Shown here: piece by piece, positions 27,074 through 36,382 of the stretch | Layout of the letters: each line of letters begins with the position of its first letter | Position numbering within the stretch: the stretch's first letter is position 1 | DNA from: Nostoc sp. ATCC 43529 | Lineage (GTDB): Bacteria > Cyanobacteriota > Cyanobacteriia > Cyanobacteriales > Nostocaceae | Assembly (NCBI GenBank): GCA_003326205.1 | Contig: LWTK01000036.1 | Coordinates: 434,001 to 498,000, forward strand | Length of the DNA: 64,000 nucleotides | Reading direction: 5' to 3' | Translations under genes and position numbers: made by a program | Notes under the pieces: model-generated | Database searches by the model: none | What the model was told of the DNA's origin: nothing | The model's input: the letters and a program-made list of their open reading frames with translations, nothing else

Positions 27074-27919
27074 ATGTCTAATTTGAAAATTGAATCTTTA
27101 ACATCGAATAGTCTTTCCCACTATAGAACTCAACATCATTTTCAGCGAGTAGGAGAGATTAATAGTATTGACGAACTTCAGGAGTATTGTAATTGGGCTA
27201 AAGAAAATAAAGTAAATATTTACATCATTGGAAATGGCTCTAACACCTTATTTGCAAGAAAGAATATCCAATCATTGATATTGAAAAATAAACTACCTAA
27301 GTACATAAAACCTCTAGGCGAAAATAGAGTAGAAGTGTCTTCTTCTGCTTCAATTATGGAGGTATTAAAATACTGTTACCAAAACTCTGTGGATTCTTTT
27401 TATTATCTTGCGTCTGTTCCAGCAACTATTGGTGGTGCATTAGCAATGAACGCTGGTAGGGGAAAGCAACATGGATGTACAATATATGACTTTGTTGAAA
27501 GTGTAACTTTCTTTGAGGATGGCTCTATAAAAACACTTGATAATAGTCAAATTGTACGAGATTATCGACAAACTATATTCACTGGTATGCACTCCAAACT
27601 GATATTGAGTGCAGTTTTCAAATTTGAACCAAAAGAATTCACAGAAAATCCTATAGTTTCAAGGCAACATTGGGCAAAAGAACATCAAGATAATACAGCA
27701 CCTAACTGTGGTTCAGTATTCAAAACTGCTAATTTTAGAATCCTCAGTAAGCTTAGAGGTATGTCTATTGGTAAAGCTATGTTCTCTGCTAAAACAGCTA
27801 ATTGGATACTGACTAAATCACAAAATAGCTATGCAATACTTTTGTTGATTAACATAGCTAAATTTTTGCATTTTGTGAGTGGGCAAAAAATTGAACTTGA
27901 ACTAATTGTAATTGATTAA
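27074..27919 (+). CDS. MurB-like FAD-linked enolpyruvyl reductase homologue
   Basis: A 281-residue protein with both halves of the UDP-N-acetylmuramate dehydrogenase plan. The FAD-binding part reads YIIGNGSNTLFARK and SVPATIGGALAMNAGRGKQHG. The C-terminal part reads NCGSVFKTANFRILSKLRG, then SAKTANWILTKSQ. The YR of DYRQTIF and the Ser of GSVFK sit at catalytic positions, and the terminal IELELIV carries the Glu seen as LEPEV in MurB. Canonical MurB reduces the enolpyruvyl group made by MurA. Here the gene is paired with a polysaccharide pyruvyltransferase, not with mur genes, so a specialised paralogue acting on a surface glycan precursor is possible. Confidence 0.75.
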   Translation: MSNLKIESLTSNSLSHYRTQHHFQRVGEINSIDELQEYCNWAKENKVNIYIIGNGSNTLFARKNIQSLILKNKLPKYIKPLGENRVEVSSSASIMEVLKYCYQNSVDSFYYLASVPATIGGALAMNAGRGKQHGCTIYDFVESVTFFEDGSIKTLDNSQIVRDYRQTIFTGMHSKLILSAVFKFEPKEFTENPIVSRQHWAKEHQDNTAPNCGSVFKTANFRILSKLRGMSIGKAMFSAKTANWILTKSQNSYAILLLINIAKFLHFVSGQKIELELIVID

Positions 27920-28413
27920 TTAGTTTGTGTAATATCATGTTCGGCAAAATAGTTATGATTAAATCTCACGCAAAGGCGAGGCAGCGCGGTCTTGGGGGTT
28001 TCCCCCATGAGCGACTGCCGCGCAAAGGCGCAAAGAAGTCTGCAAAGTTTTTATCGTAACTAATTAGACGAACCTGATATAAAAAATAAATTAATCCCTG
28101 ATACAGGAATTTTTTGAGCGATCGCCTGCTTACATACAGCAGTAGGAAAATCTTAGGGTATTATATCCCTACTCTTTACTTTTACATATCATGCTTGTGG
28201 AGAACATGGATTGGGTATTGTTCAAATTCTTCGCATATATTGGTTTGCTTATCCCAAAGCAATGCCTTTTCGCCATGTCAAGCTTTATGCGATCGCTCCA
28301 GACACTCACTGCTGTAGTCTAAGGCTATGTAAAAACCCACCTTCTAAAATCAACTATAAAAGTACTTGACACAAACCCATGAGTAGCTGCTATATTAAGT
28401 AGGGTGAAGTTGT
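27920..28413. other. Intergenic region with a dispersed repeat
   Basis: Contains a CACGCAAAGGCG...CGCAAAGGCGCAAAG composite with inner GGGGG-TTT-CCCCC hairpin (27966-28037). The remainder is unique sequence with two HIP1 sites; no gene. Confidence 0.55.
27966..28037. repeat. Dispersed palindromic repeat
   Basis: Same plan as the element within the dehydrogenase gene at 3017-3056 (GCGGTCTTGGGGG, CCCCC, GAGCGACTGCCGCG). Flanked by CGCAAAGGCG direct repeats. Confidence 0.6.
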
Positions 28414-28485
28414 TGGGGCGTAGCCAAGTGGTAAGGCAGCGGGTTTTGGTCCCGCCATCCCTAGGTTCGAATCCTAGCGCCCCAG
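28414..28485 (+). tRNA. tRNA-Gln (anticodon TTG)
   Basis: A 72-nt gene: acceptor TGGGGCG/CGCCCCA with discriminator G, anticodon stem GCGGG/CCCGC, anticodon TTG at 28446-28448, and TTCGAAT in the T-loop. CCA is not encoded. Confidence 0.95.
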
Positions 28486-28490
28486 TAAAG

Positions 28491-28520
28491 AAAAAGACAG
28501 GCACAACAGCCTGTCTTTTT
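28491..28520. terminator. Bidirectional terminator after tRNA-Gln
   Basis: AAAAAGACAGGC-ACAACA-GCCTGTCTTTTT is a perfect 12-bp inverted repeat with A- and T-runs at both ends, serving the tRNA and the convergent 159-residue gene. Confidence 0.85.
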
Positions 28521-28560
28521 GCATTTGGATTTAAACAACTTAAGATTCATTCTTGAAGAA

Positions 28561-29040
28561 TTACTTGTCAGGCGACTTCAGAGCTTGATCCAGAACTTGC
28601 CTAGCTTGTTCTGCTTTAGCTCGTGCTTCCTGGTAACGCACATTAGCTTGAGCAAAATTTTTCAAAACTTTAAAGCCTTCCTTGAGGCGGGTAATTTCCT
28701 CTTCACTCACCGATTCGTCAGTGAACAGAACATCAACTGCTTTACGAATCTCCAAGGCTTCAGTTCGTGACTCTTGAACTTTCAGCTTGAGGGTTGCCAA
28801 GTTACTCAGAACTTGCACAGCTTGGGTAATAGCATCCTCACCGTTAGCAGTATCAACACTTGGCTCTTTAACCTCAATTAATTGTTGAGGGCCAAATCCT
28901 TCTTCTAGTTCCGTAGGTAGCTTACCTGCATCCATCAGTTCCATTAACTGATCCATTGCTTTGTCACGGGCTTTAGCTGAATCTTTTCCAGAAACAGTGA
29001 GGATAATTTCTGGGCTTTGGGCGAGAGTATACTGAACCAT
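28561..29040 (-). CDS. Conserved-looking cyanobacterial protein, function unknown (159 aa)
   Basis: A soluble acidic protein. Residues 1-60 look globular (IILTVSGKDSAKARDKAMDQLMELMDAGKLP) and residues 85-159 are long amphipathic helix, probably coiled coil (LKLKVQESRTEALEIRKAV, QANVRYQEARAKAEQARQVLDQAL). No enzymatic motif or signal peptide. I do not recognise a named family. Its strand and the shared terminator with tRNA-Gln show it is a separate unit; a divergent membrane-protein gene starts 164 bp away. Confidence 0.7.
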   Translation of the reverse strand: MVQYTLAQSPEIILTVSGKDSAKARDKAMDQLMELMDAGKLPTELEEGFGPQQLIEVKEPSVDTANGEDAITQAVQVLSNLATLKLKVQESRTEALEIRKAVDVLFTDESVSEEEITRLKEGFKVLKNFAQANVRYQEARAKAEQARQVLDQALKSPDK

Positions 29041-29204
29041 ATTTAGGCAGAAAATTTGCTGGTTAATTAAACCAAGGACGACGATTATAACATGTCGTGT
29101 GTCATGTTATTTGTTAGTTTATTTATGCCTTTGACGAGGGATTTAAAATAAAACTTTATACTTGAAAAGAAAGAGTATATTTATTTTCGCAGGAGGGGAG
29201 AGGA

Positions 29205-30500
29205 ATGGCTCTCAATCCCACCATCATGCAAGCAGTGGAACAGATGGGTTACCGTGTCACCGTCGGTGATGTGGCAACTCAAGCAGGATTGAACGTTGCT
29301 GAAGCTAATCAAGGTTTATTAGCATTAGCATCTGAGGCTGGCGGACATTTACAAGTAGCAGATTCCGGTGACATTGTTTACCTATTTCCCAAAAATTTCC
29401 GCACAATTTTACGGAATAAATATTTCCAGTTACGATTGCAGGAATGGTGGAAAAAAGTTTGGAATGTTCTGTTTTACCTAATTCGGATTTCTTTTGGAAT
29501 TTTCTTAACTGTTTCCATCGCCTTGATAACTATTACCATCATTATTATCATGACGGCTGCCAATTCAGACCGTGACAGCGATAACGGCAGCAGTAATTCT
29601 GGTGGTGGGTTCTTCTATTTCCCAAATTTATTTTGGTATTTTAGCCCAGATTATGACACTCATTACCAGCAACGGCCAGATGAAAGGCGACAACAAAGTG
29701 ATTTGAATTTTTTTGAAGCTGTATTTTCGTTTTTATTTGGCGATGGTAATCCTAACGCCAATTTAGAAGAACGGCGCTGGCAAGAAATTGCTACGGTGAT
29801 TCGGAATAACCGTGGCGCAGTGGTAGCAGAACAAATTTCCCCGTATCTCGATGACATTGGAGAAGAATATAAAAGAGATTACGAAGATTATATGCTGCCG
29901 GTTTTGACACGATTTAATGGACAACCATCCGTCAGCGACCAAGGGCAAATTGTATATTACTTCCCTGAGTTGCAGATCACTGCTGCTAAAAAGCGTCGTC
30001 GTTCAATAGCAGTTTATTTAGAGGAATTTCCTTGGCGTTTTAGTGCTGCAAGTTCAGGACAAATTATGCTGAGTGCTGGTTTGGGTATACTCAATTTTGT
30101 TGGCGCTTTAGTATTGGGAAGTTTATTGAGAGATGGTACGGCTGCTGCTCAATTAGGGGGGCTGGTAGCTTTTGTCCAAGGAATTTATTGGGTGTTGTTG
30201 GCTTATGGAATTGGGTTTTTAGGCATACCGTTATTGCGTTATTTTTGGATTCAATGGCGGAATCAAAAAATTGCTGCACGCAACCGCGATCGCCTTTCTC
30301 GCGCTAGGCTATTAGCAAGTGCTGATAGTTCTTTGCAGCAAAAACTTGACTTTGCCCATCAGTTTGCAGCAGAAAAATTCATTGGCGATGAAGAATTGGT
30401 TTACTCCACCGAAACTGACTTACTAGAACAGGAAGTTGAACGTTCTGCACAAATTGATGCTGAATGGCAACGGCGGTTGGATGAAGGTAATAGGCAATAG
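29205..30500 (+). CDS. Cyanobacterial/chloroplast-type membrane protein with two winged-helix-like repeats
   Basis: A 431-residue protein. Residues 1-60 ([19 protein letters not shown]...[10 protein letters not shown]) resemble a small winged-helix module. A second, similar one appears at about 195-260 (ending [12 protein letters not shown]), so the soluble parts are an internal duplication. Hydrophobic helices lie at about 85-117 and 285-345. The plan resembles a chloroplast protein family annotated loosely as iron-sulfur-biosynthesis-like in plants; I am not certain of the match. A GGAGGGGAGAGG ribosome site precedes the ATG. The 3' end enters an AATAGGC tandem repeat that supplies the last codons. 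Confidence 0.65.
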   Translation: MALNPTIMQAVEQMGYRVTVGDVATQAGLNVAEANQGLLALASEAGGHLQVADSGDIVYLFPKNFRTILRNKYFQLRLQEWWKKVWNVLFYLIRISFGIFLTVSIALITITIIIIMTAANSDRDSDNGSSNSGGGFFYFPNLFWYFSPDYDTHYQQRPDERRQQSDLNFFEAVFSFLFGDGNPNANLEERRWQEIATVIRNNRGAVVAEQISPYLDDIGEEYKRDYEDYMLPVLTRFNGQPSVSDQGQIVYYFPELQITAAKKRRRSIAVYLEEFPWRFSAASSGQIMLSAGLGILNFVGALVLGSLLRDGTAAAQLGGLVAFVQGIYWVLLAYGIGFLGIPLLRYFWIQWRNQKIAARNRDRLSRARLLASADSSLQQKLDFAHQFAAEKFIGDEELVYSTETDLLEQEVERSAQIDAEWQRRLDEGNRQ

Positions 30501-30552
30501 GCAATAGGCAATAGGTAATAGGCAATAGGCAATAGGCAATAGGCAATAGGCA
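30486..30552. repeat. Short tandem heptamer repeat (AATAGGC)n
   Basis: About nine units overlap the end of the preceding gene. A complementary TTGCCTATTGCC run lies at 30607-30643. Confidence 0.8.
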
Positions 30553-30733
30553 ACTCCAAGTTGCCTGAATAATTGGATACAGAGCAGATGATTTTAATTA
30601 TGGAGATTTGCCTATTGCCTTTTTGCCTATTGCCCATTGCCTCTTAACGTTGGCGTATCATATTAAACTATCTTGGAGAAACTTTTCAGAGATTTTATCG
30701 GTCTGGTTCTCCAAATTCTGCAAGAATAGGCCA

Positions 30734-32161
30734 ATGTCATCTTCTGCTCAAGGTATTCCTGGATTACCCGATTTAACACATCCCACTGAGCTTGTGCAAT
30801 TTGGAACTCAAGCACTGACAGCTTCAGTATTATTAGTATTTTTAGTTATAGCTTTGGGAATTGCGATCGCTCTGGTGAGTTTTTCTCTACGTCGCCACCA
30901 AAGCGAAAATGTCATTGTCATTGGTGAATGGGCTGTTCGTTATTCCGAACTTTTACGGGGATTACAACATTTAACTTTAGTATTAGTTCTCTTAATACCC
31001 GGATTTTTTCTCTGTTCAACTTTGAGCAACCGCTACCATCACTGGGAACAAGCAAAGGTGGCTCAAGTTGTGGAAAGCGTTGCAGGCGAAAGGCTCGAAC
31101 AGTCTGCACCACAAGTGCGTTACTCCATTCAAGAGCCATACTCTTATACCACGCAAGTCAACGGCAAGATAGTTAAGGTGAATGATACGCGAGAAGTTAC
31201 CCGCTTCTTGACGTTGGCAGGTTCGCAAATTCAAGTCAAACTCGACCAAAGCGTAGATGTTCCAGGCCGCAGTTCAATTTATCGCGTGGAATACACTGCT
31301 GATTATAAAGTAGTTAACCAACTCAAAGATATTAATAATTTTTTCTTTGAAGCACCGCCGCCCAACGGCTACTCACTGCTTGCTAGCTACAAAGTAGAAC
31401 GTGACGGTACTAGATTACAACAAACCAATCCCGGAGACTATGGTTTCCCCTTCCGTCTGCAACCAGGGGAAACAACCACCTTTCGAGTTACCTATCAAGC
31501 TCAAGGAGGGCCGCGTTGGGTTTATAGTGCTACCGGACAGTTGCTTTCTAACTTCCGTCTCACAGCAATTGCTAACTTTGCTCCGGCTGATTTCGCCAGT
31601 GGTATTGTACCGAATGAGATTAAAGTTGATGGACGCAGCACTCAATTTACTTGGATATTTAACGATAATGTTTCAGTGAAAAATCCATTTGGAGTGTTTA
31701 CCAACACCGAACCCATTCGTCATACTGGTATCATTCCGCGGCTGTTGTTGTTAGCACCAGCAATATTTTTGTGGTGGATATTGTTGTTATATTTATCACT
31801 GCCAATGAGTTTCAAAAATATAGCGATCGCTGGTAGTATTTTCTTTGCTTGTCTATTAGCTTTGACCTATCTCGCTCGCTTGATAAATCCTCAATTGGCT
31901 TGGGCTTTCATTTCCATCATCTTATTGTTTTTGACATGGGGATTAGGCGCTAGCCGTAGTACTTCTCTGGCTGCTATCATCTGCACTATTGCTGGAGCAA
32001 TATTACCCATCTTTGGATTATTAGTACCGTTTAGCGGCCTCACCCTCAGCCTCGCGGGTTTGCTTTCCGCTGTCTGGCTAGCAGTTCGCCACTGGTACGG
32101 CTGGTTCAGTTTGCACCCAGAAGACCAAAGATTGCAGGTTCAGAGAAACGGTAGAGATTAG
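30734..32161 (+). CDS. Polytopic membrane protein, CreD-like topology, function unknown
   Basis: From MSSSAQGIPG (ATG 30734) the protein has 475 residues; the longer frame begins in repeat DNA. Two helices near the N terminus (about 25-50 and 78-98) are followed by a large extracytoplasmic domain (about 100-330) rich in Tyr, Asn and beta-prone segments. Five or six helices then occupy 340-455. This layout resembles inner-membrane CreD-type proteins. Neither partner genes nor motifs give a function. It follows the previous membrane gene on the same strand, possibly one transcript. Confidence 0.6.
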   Translation: MSSSAQGIPGLPDLTHPTELVQFGTQALTASVLLVFLVIALGIAIALVSFSLRRHQSENVIVIGEWAVRYSELLRGLQHLTLVLVLLIPGFFLCSTLSNRYHHWEQAKVAQVVESVAGERLEQSAPQVRYSIQEPYSYTTQVNGKIVKVNDTREVTRFLTLAGSQIQVKLDQSVDVPGRSSIYRVEYTADYKVVNQLKDINNFFFEAPPPNGYSLLASYKVERDGTRLQQTNPGDYGFPFRLQPGETTTFRVTYQAQGGPRWVYSATGQLLSNFRLTAIANFAPADFASGIVPNEIKVDGRSTQFTWIFNDNVSVKNPFGVFTNTEPIRHTGIIPRLLLLAPAIFLWWILLLYLSLPMSFKNIAIAGSIFFACLLALTYLARLINPQLAWAFISIILLFLTWGLGASRSTSLAAIICTIAGAILPIFGLLVPFSGLTLSLAGLLSAVWLAVRHWYGWFSLHPEDQRLQVQRNGRD

Positions 32162-32283
32162 ATTTTTTATTACTCATCTATCGTTGAGGTGATGAGGTGG
32201 AGAGATTTAATCACAACCAATTAGCTGGACATTAAATCGCGGTAGTCTGGTTATGATTAGCAAAGTTTTAGCTAACAGTAGTT

Positions 32284-32391
32284 ATGGATAGCGATTTACT
32301 AACTTTCTTTGCAGCGGCTGGGTTACTCATTGTCTATCTCATTTTCTCCGCGTTGACGGAAATGGGTACTAAATTCCCTTGGAAGAAATAA
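32284..32391 (+). CDS. Tiny single-helix membrane protein (35 aa)
   Basis: ATG 32284, TAA 32389-32391. The peptide has a short acidic start (MDSDLL), one helix (TFFAAAGLLIVYLIFSAL) and a basic tail (TEMGTKFPWKK). This is the usual shape of small subunits of thylakoid complexes (NDH-1, photosystems), but I cannot match it to a named one. The ribosome site is weak. Confidence 0.45.
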   Translation: MDSDLLTFFAAAGLLIVYLIFSALTEMGTKFPWKK

Positions 32392-32616
32392 GCTAATGGG
32401 GCGATGAATTGAGGGATTGACATTTTCTAAAATCAAAAATACAGCATAATTCAGAATTCTGAGTCTTGAATTCTGAATTAAAAATTAGAATAGGCTCTGT
32501 GCTTAGCTATTAGAACTTGATAAAGATTTACACTTATCAAGCTCATTAGCCTTGGAAAAAGGTGTAAACATCCATTAGGGTGGACTGTTATATTTAATTG
32601 ATTGAGAGAATGCCAA

Positions 32617-32727
32617 ATGCGCGATCCACAGAAGAACCAAATTAAAATTGAGCCAGCAACCCTCGTTTTGATTGTGTCTGTCTTAATATTTTTGCCTCTG
32701 CTGGTTGTTGGTTTTTTCTCCCAGTGA
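32617..32727 (+). CDS. Tiny single-helix membrane protein (36 aa)
   Basis: ATG 32617, TGA 32725-32727. A charged start (MRDPQKNQIKIEP) is followed by one long helix (ATLVLIVSVLIFLPLLVVG) and FFSQ. The charge pattern and length are like small photosynthetic-complex subunits; no family is recognised. It is 225 bp from the other tiny gene on the same strand. Confidence 0.45.
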   Translation: MRDPQKNQIKIEPATLVLIVSVLIFLPLLVVGFFSQ

Positions 32728-33165
32728 AACTTTTTCATCGAATACCTGATACCTATACATAGCTAGGGGCGCTGGGCAGAGGGCAGAAACTCTACCTTCT
32801 GCCCTCTGCCCTGTCTTCGACACGCACTCGCGTTCGTACTTCTGCCTTTCTTGTTGAAGATCCCCCAACGCCCTTTAAAAAGGAGGATCTTAACCGAACC
32901 GTATTGCTTGAACAGTTAATGCATCGGCTTGCAATGTTAATGCATCGGCTTGTAGAATCTCAGCTTTGCTTTTCAAACAATGCTAGAGCGATCGCCATTG
33001 CTCTTTTGTGCTTTAAACTTTAACGTGAGTTCGATAGCTGAAATTTGACCTCTCTCCAAACCTCTCTCCTACAAGGAGAGAGGCTTAAAAACCTGATTCT
33101 TTCATTACTCCTCCATCCCCTTGCAGGGGAGGGAGGCTGGGTGGGAGAGGTTTATGGAATTCACG
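32728..33165. other. Intergenic repeat-rich region
   Basis: Contains GGGCAGAGGGCAG/CTGCCCTCTGCCC inverted units at 32770-32815, a duplicated TTAATGCATCGGCTTG (32917-32951), and the CCTCTCTCC...GGAGAGAGG / CCCCTTGCAGGGG repeat at 33045-33150. No gene. Confidence 0.6.
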
Positions 33166-34314
33166 TTACTTAGGTAAAACTTGCCGCAATGCTGCTGTCA
33201 GTTGGTCAACACTTTCCTTACGACTATTAAAGCCCATCAATCCTACGCGCCAGACTTTACCAGCCAATTCGCCAAGACCGCCGCCAATTTCAATATTATG
33301 TTCATTGAGTAACTGTCGAGCGATCGCTTTGCCATCTACTCCCTCTGGAATGCGGACAGTGGTCAGGGTTGGCAGTCGATACTCCCGCTCAACGTGCATA
33401 CTTAATCCTAAGTCTTCTAAACCTTCCCAAAGATATTCTACGTTCTTTTGATGACGCTGCCAGCAGTTTGCTAATCCTTCTTCGGCAACTAAACGCAGTG
33501 CTTCCCGCAATGCGTAGTATAAATTAATCGGTGCTGTGTGGTGATAGACGCGTTCGCTACCCCAATACTTACCCAGCAAAGACATATCTAAATACCAATT
33601 GGCAACTTTCGTGGGACGCTTTTGTAATTTCTCAGCTGCACGCGGACTCATGGTAAAAGGCGAAGCACCAGGTGGGCAACCCAAGCCTTTTTGGCTACAA
33701 CTATAAGCAAGGTCAACTCCCCAAGCATCCAAGAATATAGGAACACCACCGAGACTTGTAACGGTATCTAATAATAATAAAGTGCCAAATTCACGACACA
33801 AATCAGCAACTCCTTCTAAAGGTTGCCGTGCGCCAGTGGAAGTTTCGGCATGAACCAAAGCTAGAATAGCTGGACGATGAGTTTCCAGGGCAGTTTTCAA
33901 TTCTTCCAAGCTGAAAACTTGTCCCCAAGGTTTAGTAATTGTTCGCACATCAGCGCCATAACGTCCAGCCATATCCACCAAGCGATTACCGAAGTAACCA
34001 GCTACACCAATTAAAACTACATCACCGGGTTCTACGCTATTGGCGATGGTTGCTTCCATTGCGGCTGTTCCCGTACCGCTGACTGCAATGGTGAGTGGGT
34101 TTTCTGTTTGCCATACGTAGCGTAGCAACGATTGAATTTCATCCATCAGTGCGAGAAAAGCCGGGTCAAGATGCCCGACTGGTGAAGTATTCATCGCTTG
34201 CAGAACTGTAGGATGGGCATTGGAGGGGCCTGGCCCCAACAGTAAACGGGATGGGATTTCTAAAGGTGAGAGTTGCAAGCGTTGAGAATCGTTAATTGAA
34301 ATTGTTGGCGTCAT
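33166..34314 (-). CDS. Alanine-glyoxylate / serine-pyruvate aminotransferase
   Basis: A 382-residue PLP enzyme of the class V (AGT) family. Landmarks: LLGPGPSNAHPTVLQAM (about 25-41), AVSGTGTAAMEA, the Asp block LLLLDTVTSLGG, and SQKGLGCPPG with the Schiff-base Lys in the QKG motif. The C-terminal domain has GLGELAGKVWRVGLMG. It transfers amino groups between alanine or serine and glyoxylate, which in photosynthetic cells helps recycle photorespiratory glyoxylate to glycine. The start at 34314 is divergent from the HPP gene. Confidence 0.9.
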   Translation of the reverse strand: MTPTISINDSQRLQLSPLEIPSRLLLGPGPSNAHPTVLQAMNTSPVGHLDPAFLALMDEIQSLLRYVWQTENPLTIAVSGTGTAAMEATIANSVEPGDVVLIGVAGYFGNRLVDMAGRYGADVRTITKPWGQVFSLEELKTALETHRPAILALVHAETSTGARQPLEGVADLCREFGTLLLLDTVTSLGGVPIFLDAWGVDLAYSCSQKGLGCPPGASPFTMSPRAAEKLQKRPTKVANWYLDMSLLGKYWGSERVYHHTAPINLYYALREALRLVAEEGLANCWQRHQKNVEYLWEGLEDLGLSMHVEREYRLPTLTTVRIPEGVDGKAIARQLLNEHNIEIGGGLGELAGKVWRVGLMGFNSRKESVDQLTAALRQVLPK

Positions 34315-34468
34315 AACTTGTCTTCCCTTAGACGGTACTTACCGCATCATAAAGCGAACGCATCACTGATGTTTGAGTCAGTCTATCATTTGCCAGAAGA
34401 AGCAACGGCCACAAAGTTTTACAGTAAGTGGAAAGGAAGATGAAGTCAAATTTTTTGACAAGGGAGTA

Positions 34469-34987
34469 ATGAGTCAAAAGCGTTCGAGTCTAAAACCTTT
34501 ACAAGGAGCAAATCGTAATTTTAGACGCAGGTTAGATCTTAAAGGAGAGATAGCTCTGGTAACTGCGCCAACTGCGATCGTACTATTAGTTATGGCTTTG
34601 GTAGAAGCTCTCAGCCAACAGCGCCTACTATTTGCATCCCTAGCTTCCAGTGCATTTCTCATTTATCTTGACCCGCTGCACGGCACAAACGCTGTGAGGA
34701 CACTGATTCTGGCTCAAACAATGGCTGCTACCATTGGATTTATTACTTACTCTATCTTTGGTAATGGGTATCTTTCTGGTGGGATTGCAATGGTAATTGC
34801 CATTGCTTTAATGATTTTACTCGATGCGATGCATCCCCCTGCTGTCGCTACTTCTTTAAGTTTTGCCTTAAAAGCTGGTAATGTGAGTAATTTATTTTTA
34901 TTTGCTCTAGCCCTTGGCATAACTGCCTTACTAGTGGGCTTAGAACGCTATGCCTTATGGCTATTAGCGCAGTATACTCAAGAGTAA
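34469..34987 (+). CDS. HPP-family membrane protein
   Basis: From the ATG at 34469 the protein has 172 residues; an upstream TTG (34373) would add 32 residues that are hydrophilic and unlike the family. Four helices are seen, and the motif DPLHGTNAVRTLILAQ (P-L-H-G) and LDAMHPPAVATSL (the HPP signature) are present. Related chloroplast proteins transport nitrite, so a nitrite or small-anion transport role is possible. It is the first of several small plus-strand genes (DUF1499, DUF1345, ChaB) with short gaps. Confidence 0.82.
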   Translation: MSQKRSSLKPLQGANRNFRRRLDLKGEIALVTAPTAIVLLVMALVEALSQQRLLFASLASSAFLIYLDPLHGTNAVRTLILAQTMAATIGFITYSIFGNGYLSGGIAMVIAIALMILLDAMHPPAVATSLSFALKAGNVSNLFLFALALGITALLVGLERYALWLLAQYTQE

Positions 34988-35042
34988 TATCAAGCATCTT
35001 AACGCTTGCTTTTGACATATTCACTTACTAACAAATACAATT

Positions 35043-35432
35043 ATGATTTTTGCAGGAAAACGACCCAATAATTTAGGCGTTAACGGTGGTAAATTAGCAC
35101 CTTGCCCTAACTCTCCTAACTGCGTTTCTAGCCAAAGTACAGATGCAGTCCATCAAATTGCACCGCTAGCTTTTACGTCCAGTCCAGAAGAAGCTTTAGC
35201 TAATTTAAAAACGATTATTGAGTCTTTACCAAGGACTAAAATAATTACCGAAAGCCAAGACTATTTATATGCAGAATTTAAAAGTGCTTTGCTAGGATTT
35301 GTTGATGACGTAGAATTTTATTTAGACCGGAATGCTAATGTGATACAAGTCCGTTCAGCTTCACGTTTAGGCCAGAGCGATTTAGGTGTGAATCGCAAAC
35401 GAATCGAGACGATTAGAGCCAAATTTAACTAA
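35043..35432 (+). CDS. DUF1499-domain protein
   Basis: A 129-residue protein with LAPCPNSPNCVSSQ near the N terminus, the family's cysteine-containing opener, and SASRLGQSDLGVNRKRIETIRAKF at the end, the other conserved block. The role of DUF1499 proteins is unknown. No signal peptide is obvious. It starts 55 bp after the HPP gene and likely shares its transcript. Confidence 0.8.
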   Translation: MIFAGKRPNNLGVNGGKLAPCPNSPNCVSSQSTDAVHQIAPLAFTSSPEEALANLKTIIESLPRTKIITESQDYLYAEFKSALLGFVDDVEFYLDRNANVIQVRSASRLGQSDLGVNRKRIETIRAKFN

Positions 35433-35598
35433 ATATTAACTTTGCGTTCGATCCAGAAAATTAAAATAGGTAGGTATTGCGAATTCTGTGCCTTATCCAA
35501 TTTTTCAAATGTAACTAAACTTAGTGTTGTGGGTGTCGATAACTTCCATATTTATGTGATTCAAACCCCATTGAATTAAGGTTGCGATCGCAATATTT

Positions 35599-36267
35599 GT
35601 GAAACTTAATTTATTGAAAAACTTTGACCCGCGACCTCGACTGTTTATTGCTGTTGGAGTCGCTGTATTAATTTCAGTAATACTTCCACCTTCGCTGCAT
35701 TTACCCAGCCGTATTCTCTGTGCTTGGAACTTTGGTGCTGACTTTTTCTTAGCCATAACTTGGTGGAAAATGCTCAAAGCTAGCCCAGACAAAATTCGTC
35801 GTTATGCAGAGAACGAATATGAAGGACATTTAGCTATATTCATGCTCGTGATTGCTGCGGCTTGTGCTAGTGTTTTAGCCATTGGGTTTTTATTAACTGA
35901 TAAAGAAGGTTTATCAACAATAATGCTTATCCTACATGTCATACTTTCAATTATGACGATTGTAGGTTCATGGTTATTGGTGCATACAATATTTGCAGTG
36001 CAGTATGCACACACTTATTATAAATATCTTAGTCGCAATAATAGTGAAGAAATTACCAGAGGTTTAGATTTTCCTCATAACGACTATCCAGACTACTGGG
36101 AATTTTTATATTATTCATTTGTAATTGGCATGACTAGCCAAGTTTCAGACGTGCAAACGACATCACGCGATATGAGGCGCTTGACGTTGCTACATGGCAT
36201 ATTATCCTTCTTTTTCAATACTACGATTCTAGCTATGAGTATCAATATTATTGCATCGTTGATTTAA
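35599..36267 (+). CDS. DUF1345 membrane protein
   Basis: A 222-residue membrane protein with five or so helices (16-33, 41-56, 77-98, 108-130, 195-220). The blocks ITWWKMLKASP, RRYAENEYEGH and DFPHNDYPDYWEFLYYSFVIGMTSQVSDV are typical of DUF1345, a family of unknown function. It begins with GTG at 35599, 166 bp after the DUF1499 gene. The TSQVSDV block and following RRLTLLHG fit the family's last loop. Confidence 0.82.
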   Translation: MKLNLLKNFDPRPRLFIAVGVAVLISVILPPSLHLPSRILCAWNFGADFFLAITWWKMLKASPDKIRRYAENEYEGHLAIFMLVIAAACASVLAIGFLLTDKEGLSTIMLILHVILSIMTIVGSWLLVHTIFAVQYAHTYYKYLSRNNSEEITRGLDFPHNDYPDYWEFLYYSFVIGMTSQVSDVQTTSRDMRRLTLLHGILSFFFNTTILAMSINIIASLI

Positions 36268-36382
36268 AAATTGTTTTACTCAGCCAAAAGGATGATTATT
36301 TAGTTCTCTACTTAGAGAAAGATGGCATCTCTTTAACTAATTTTTTAGTATGAACTTAAGTTAAGAGAATCGGAATAAAATC

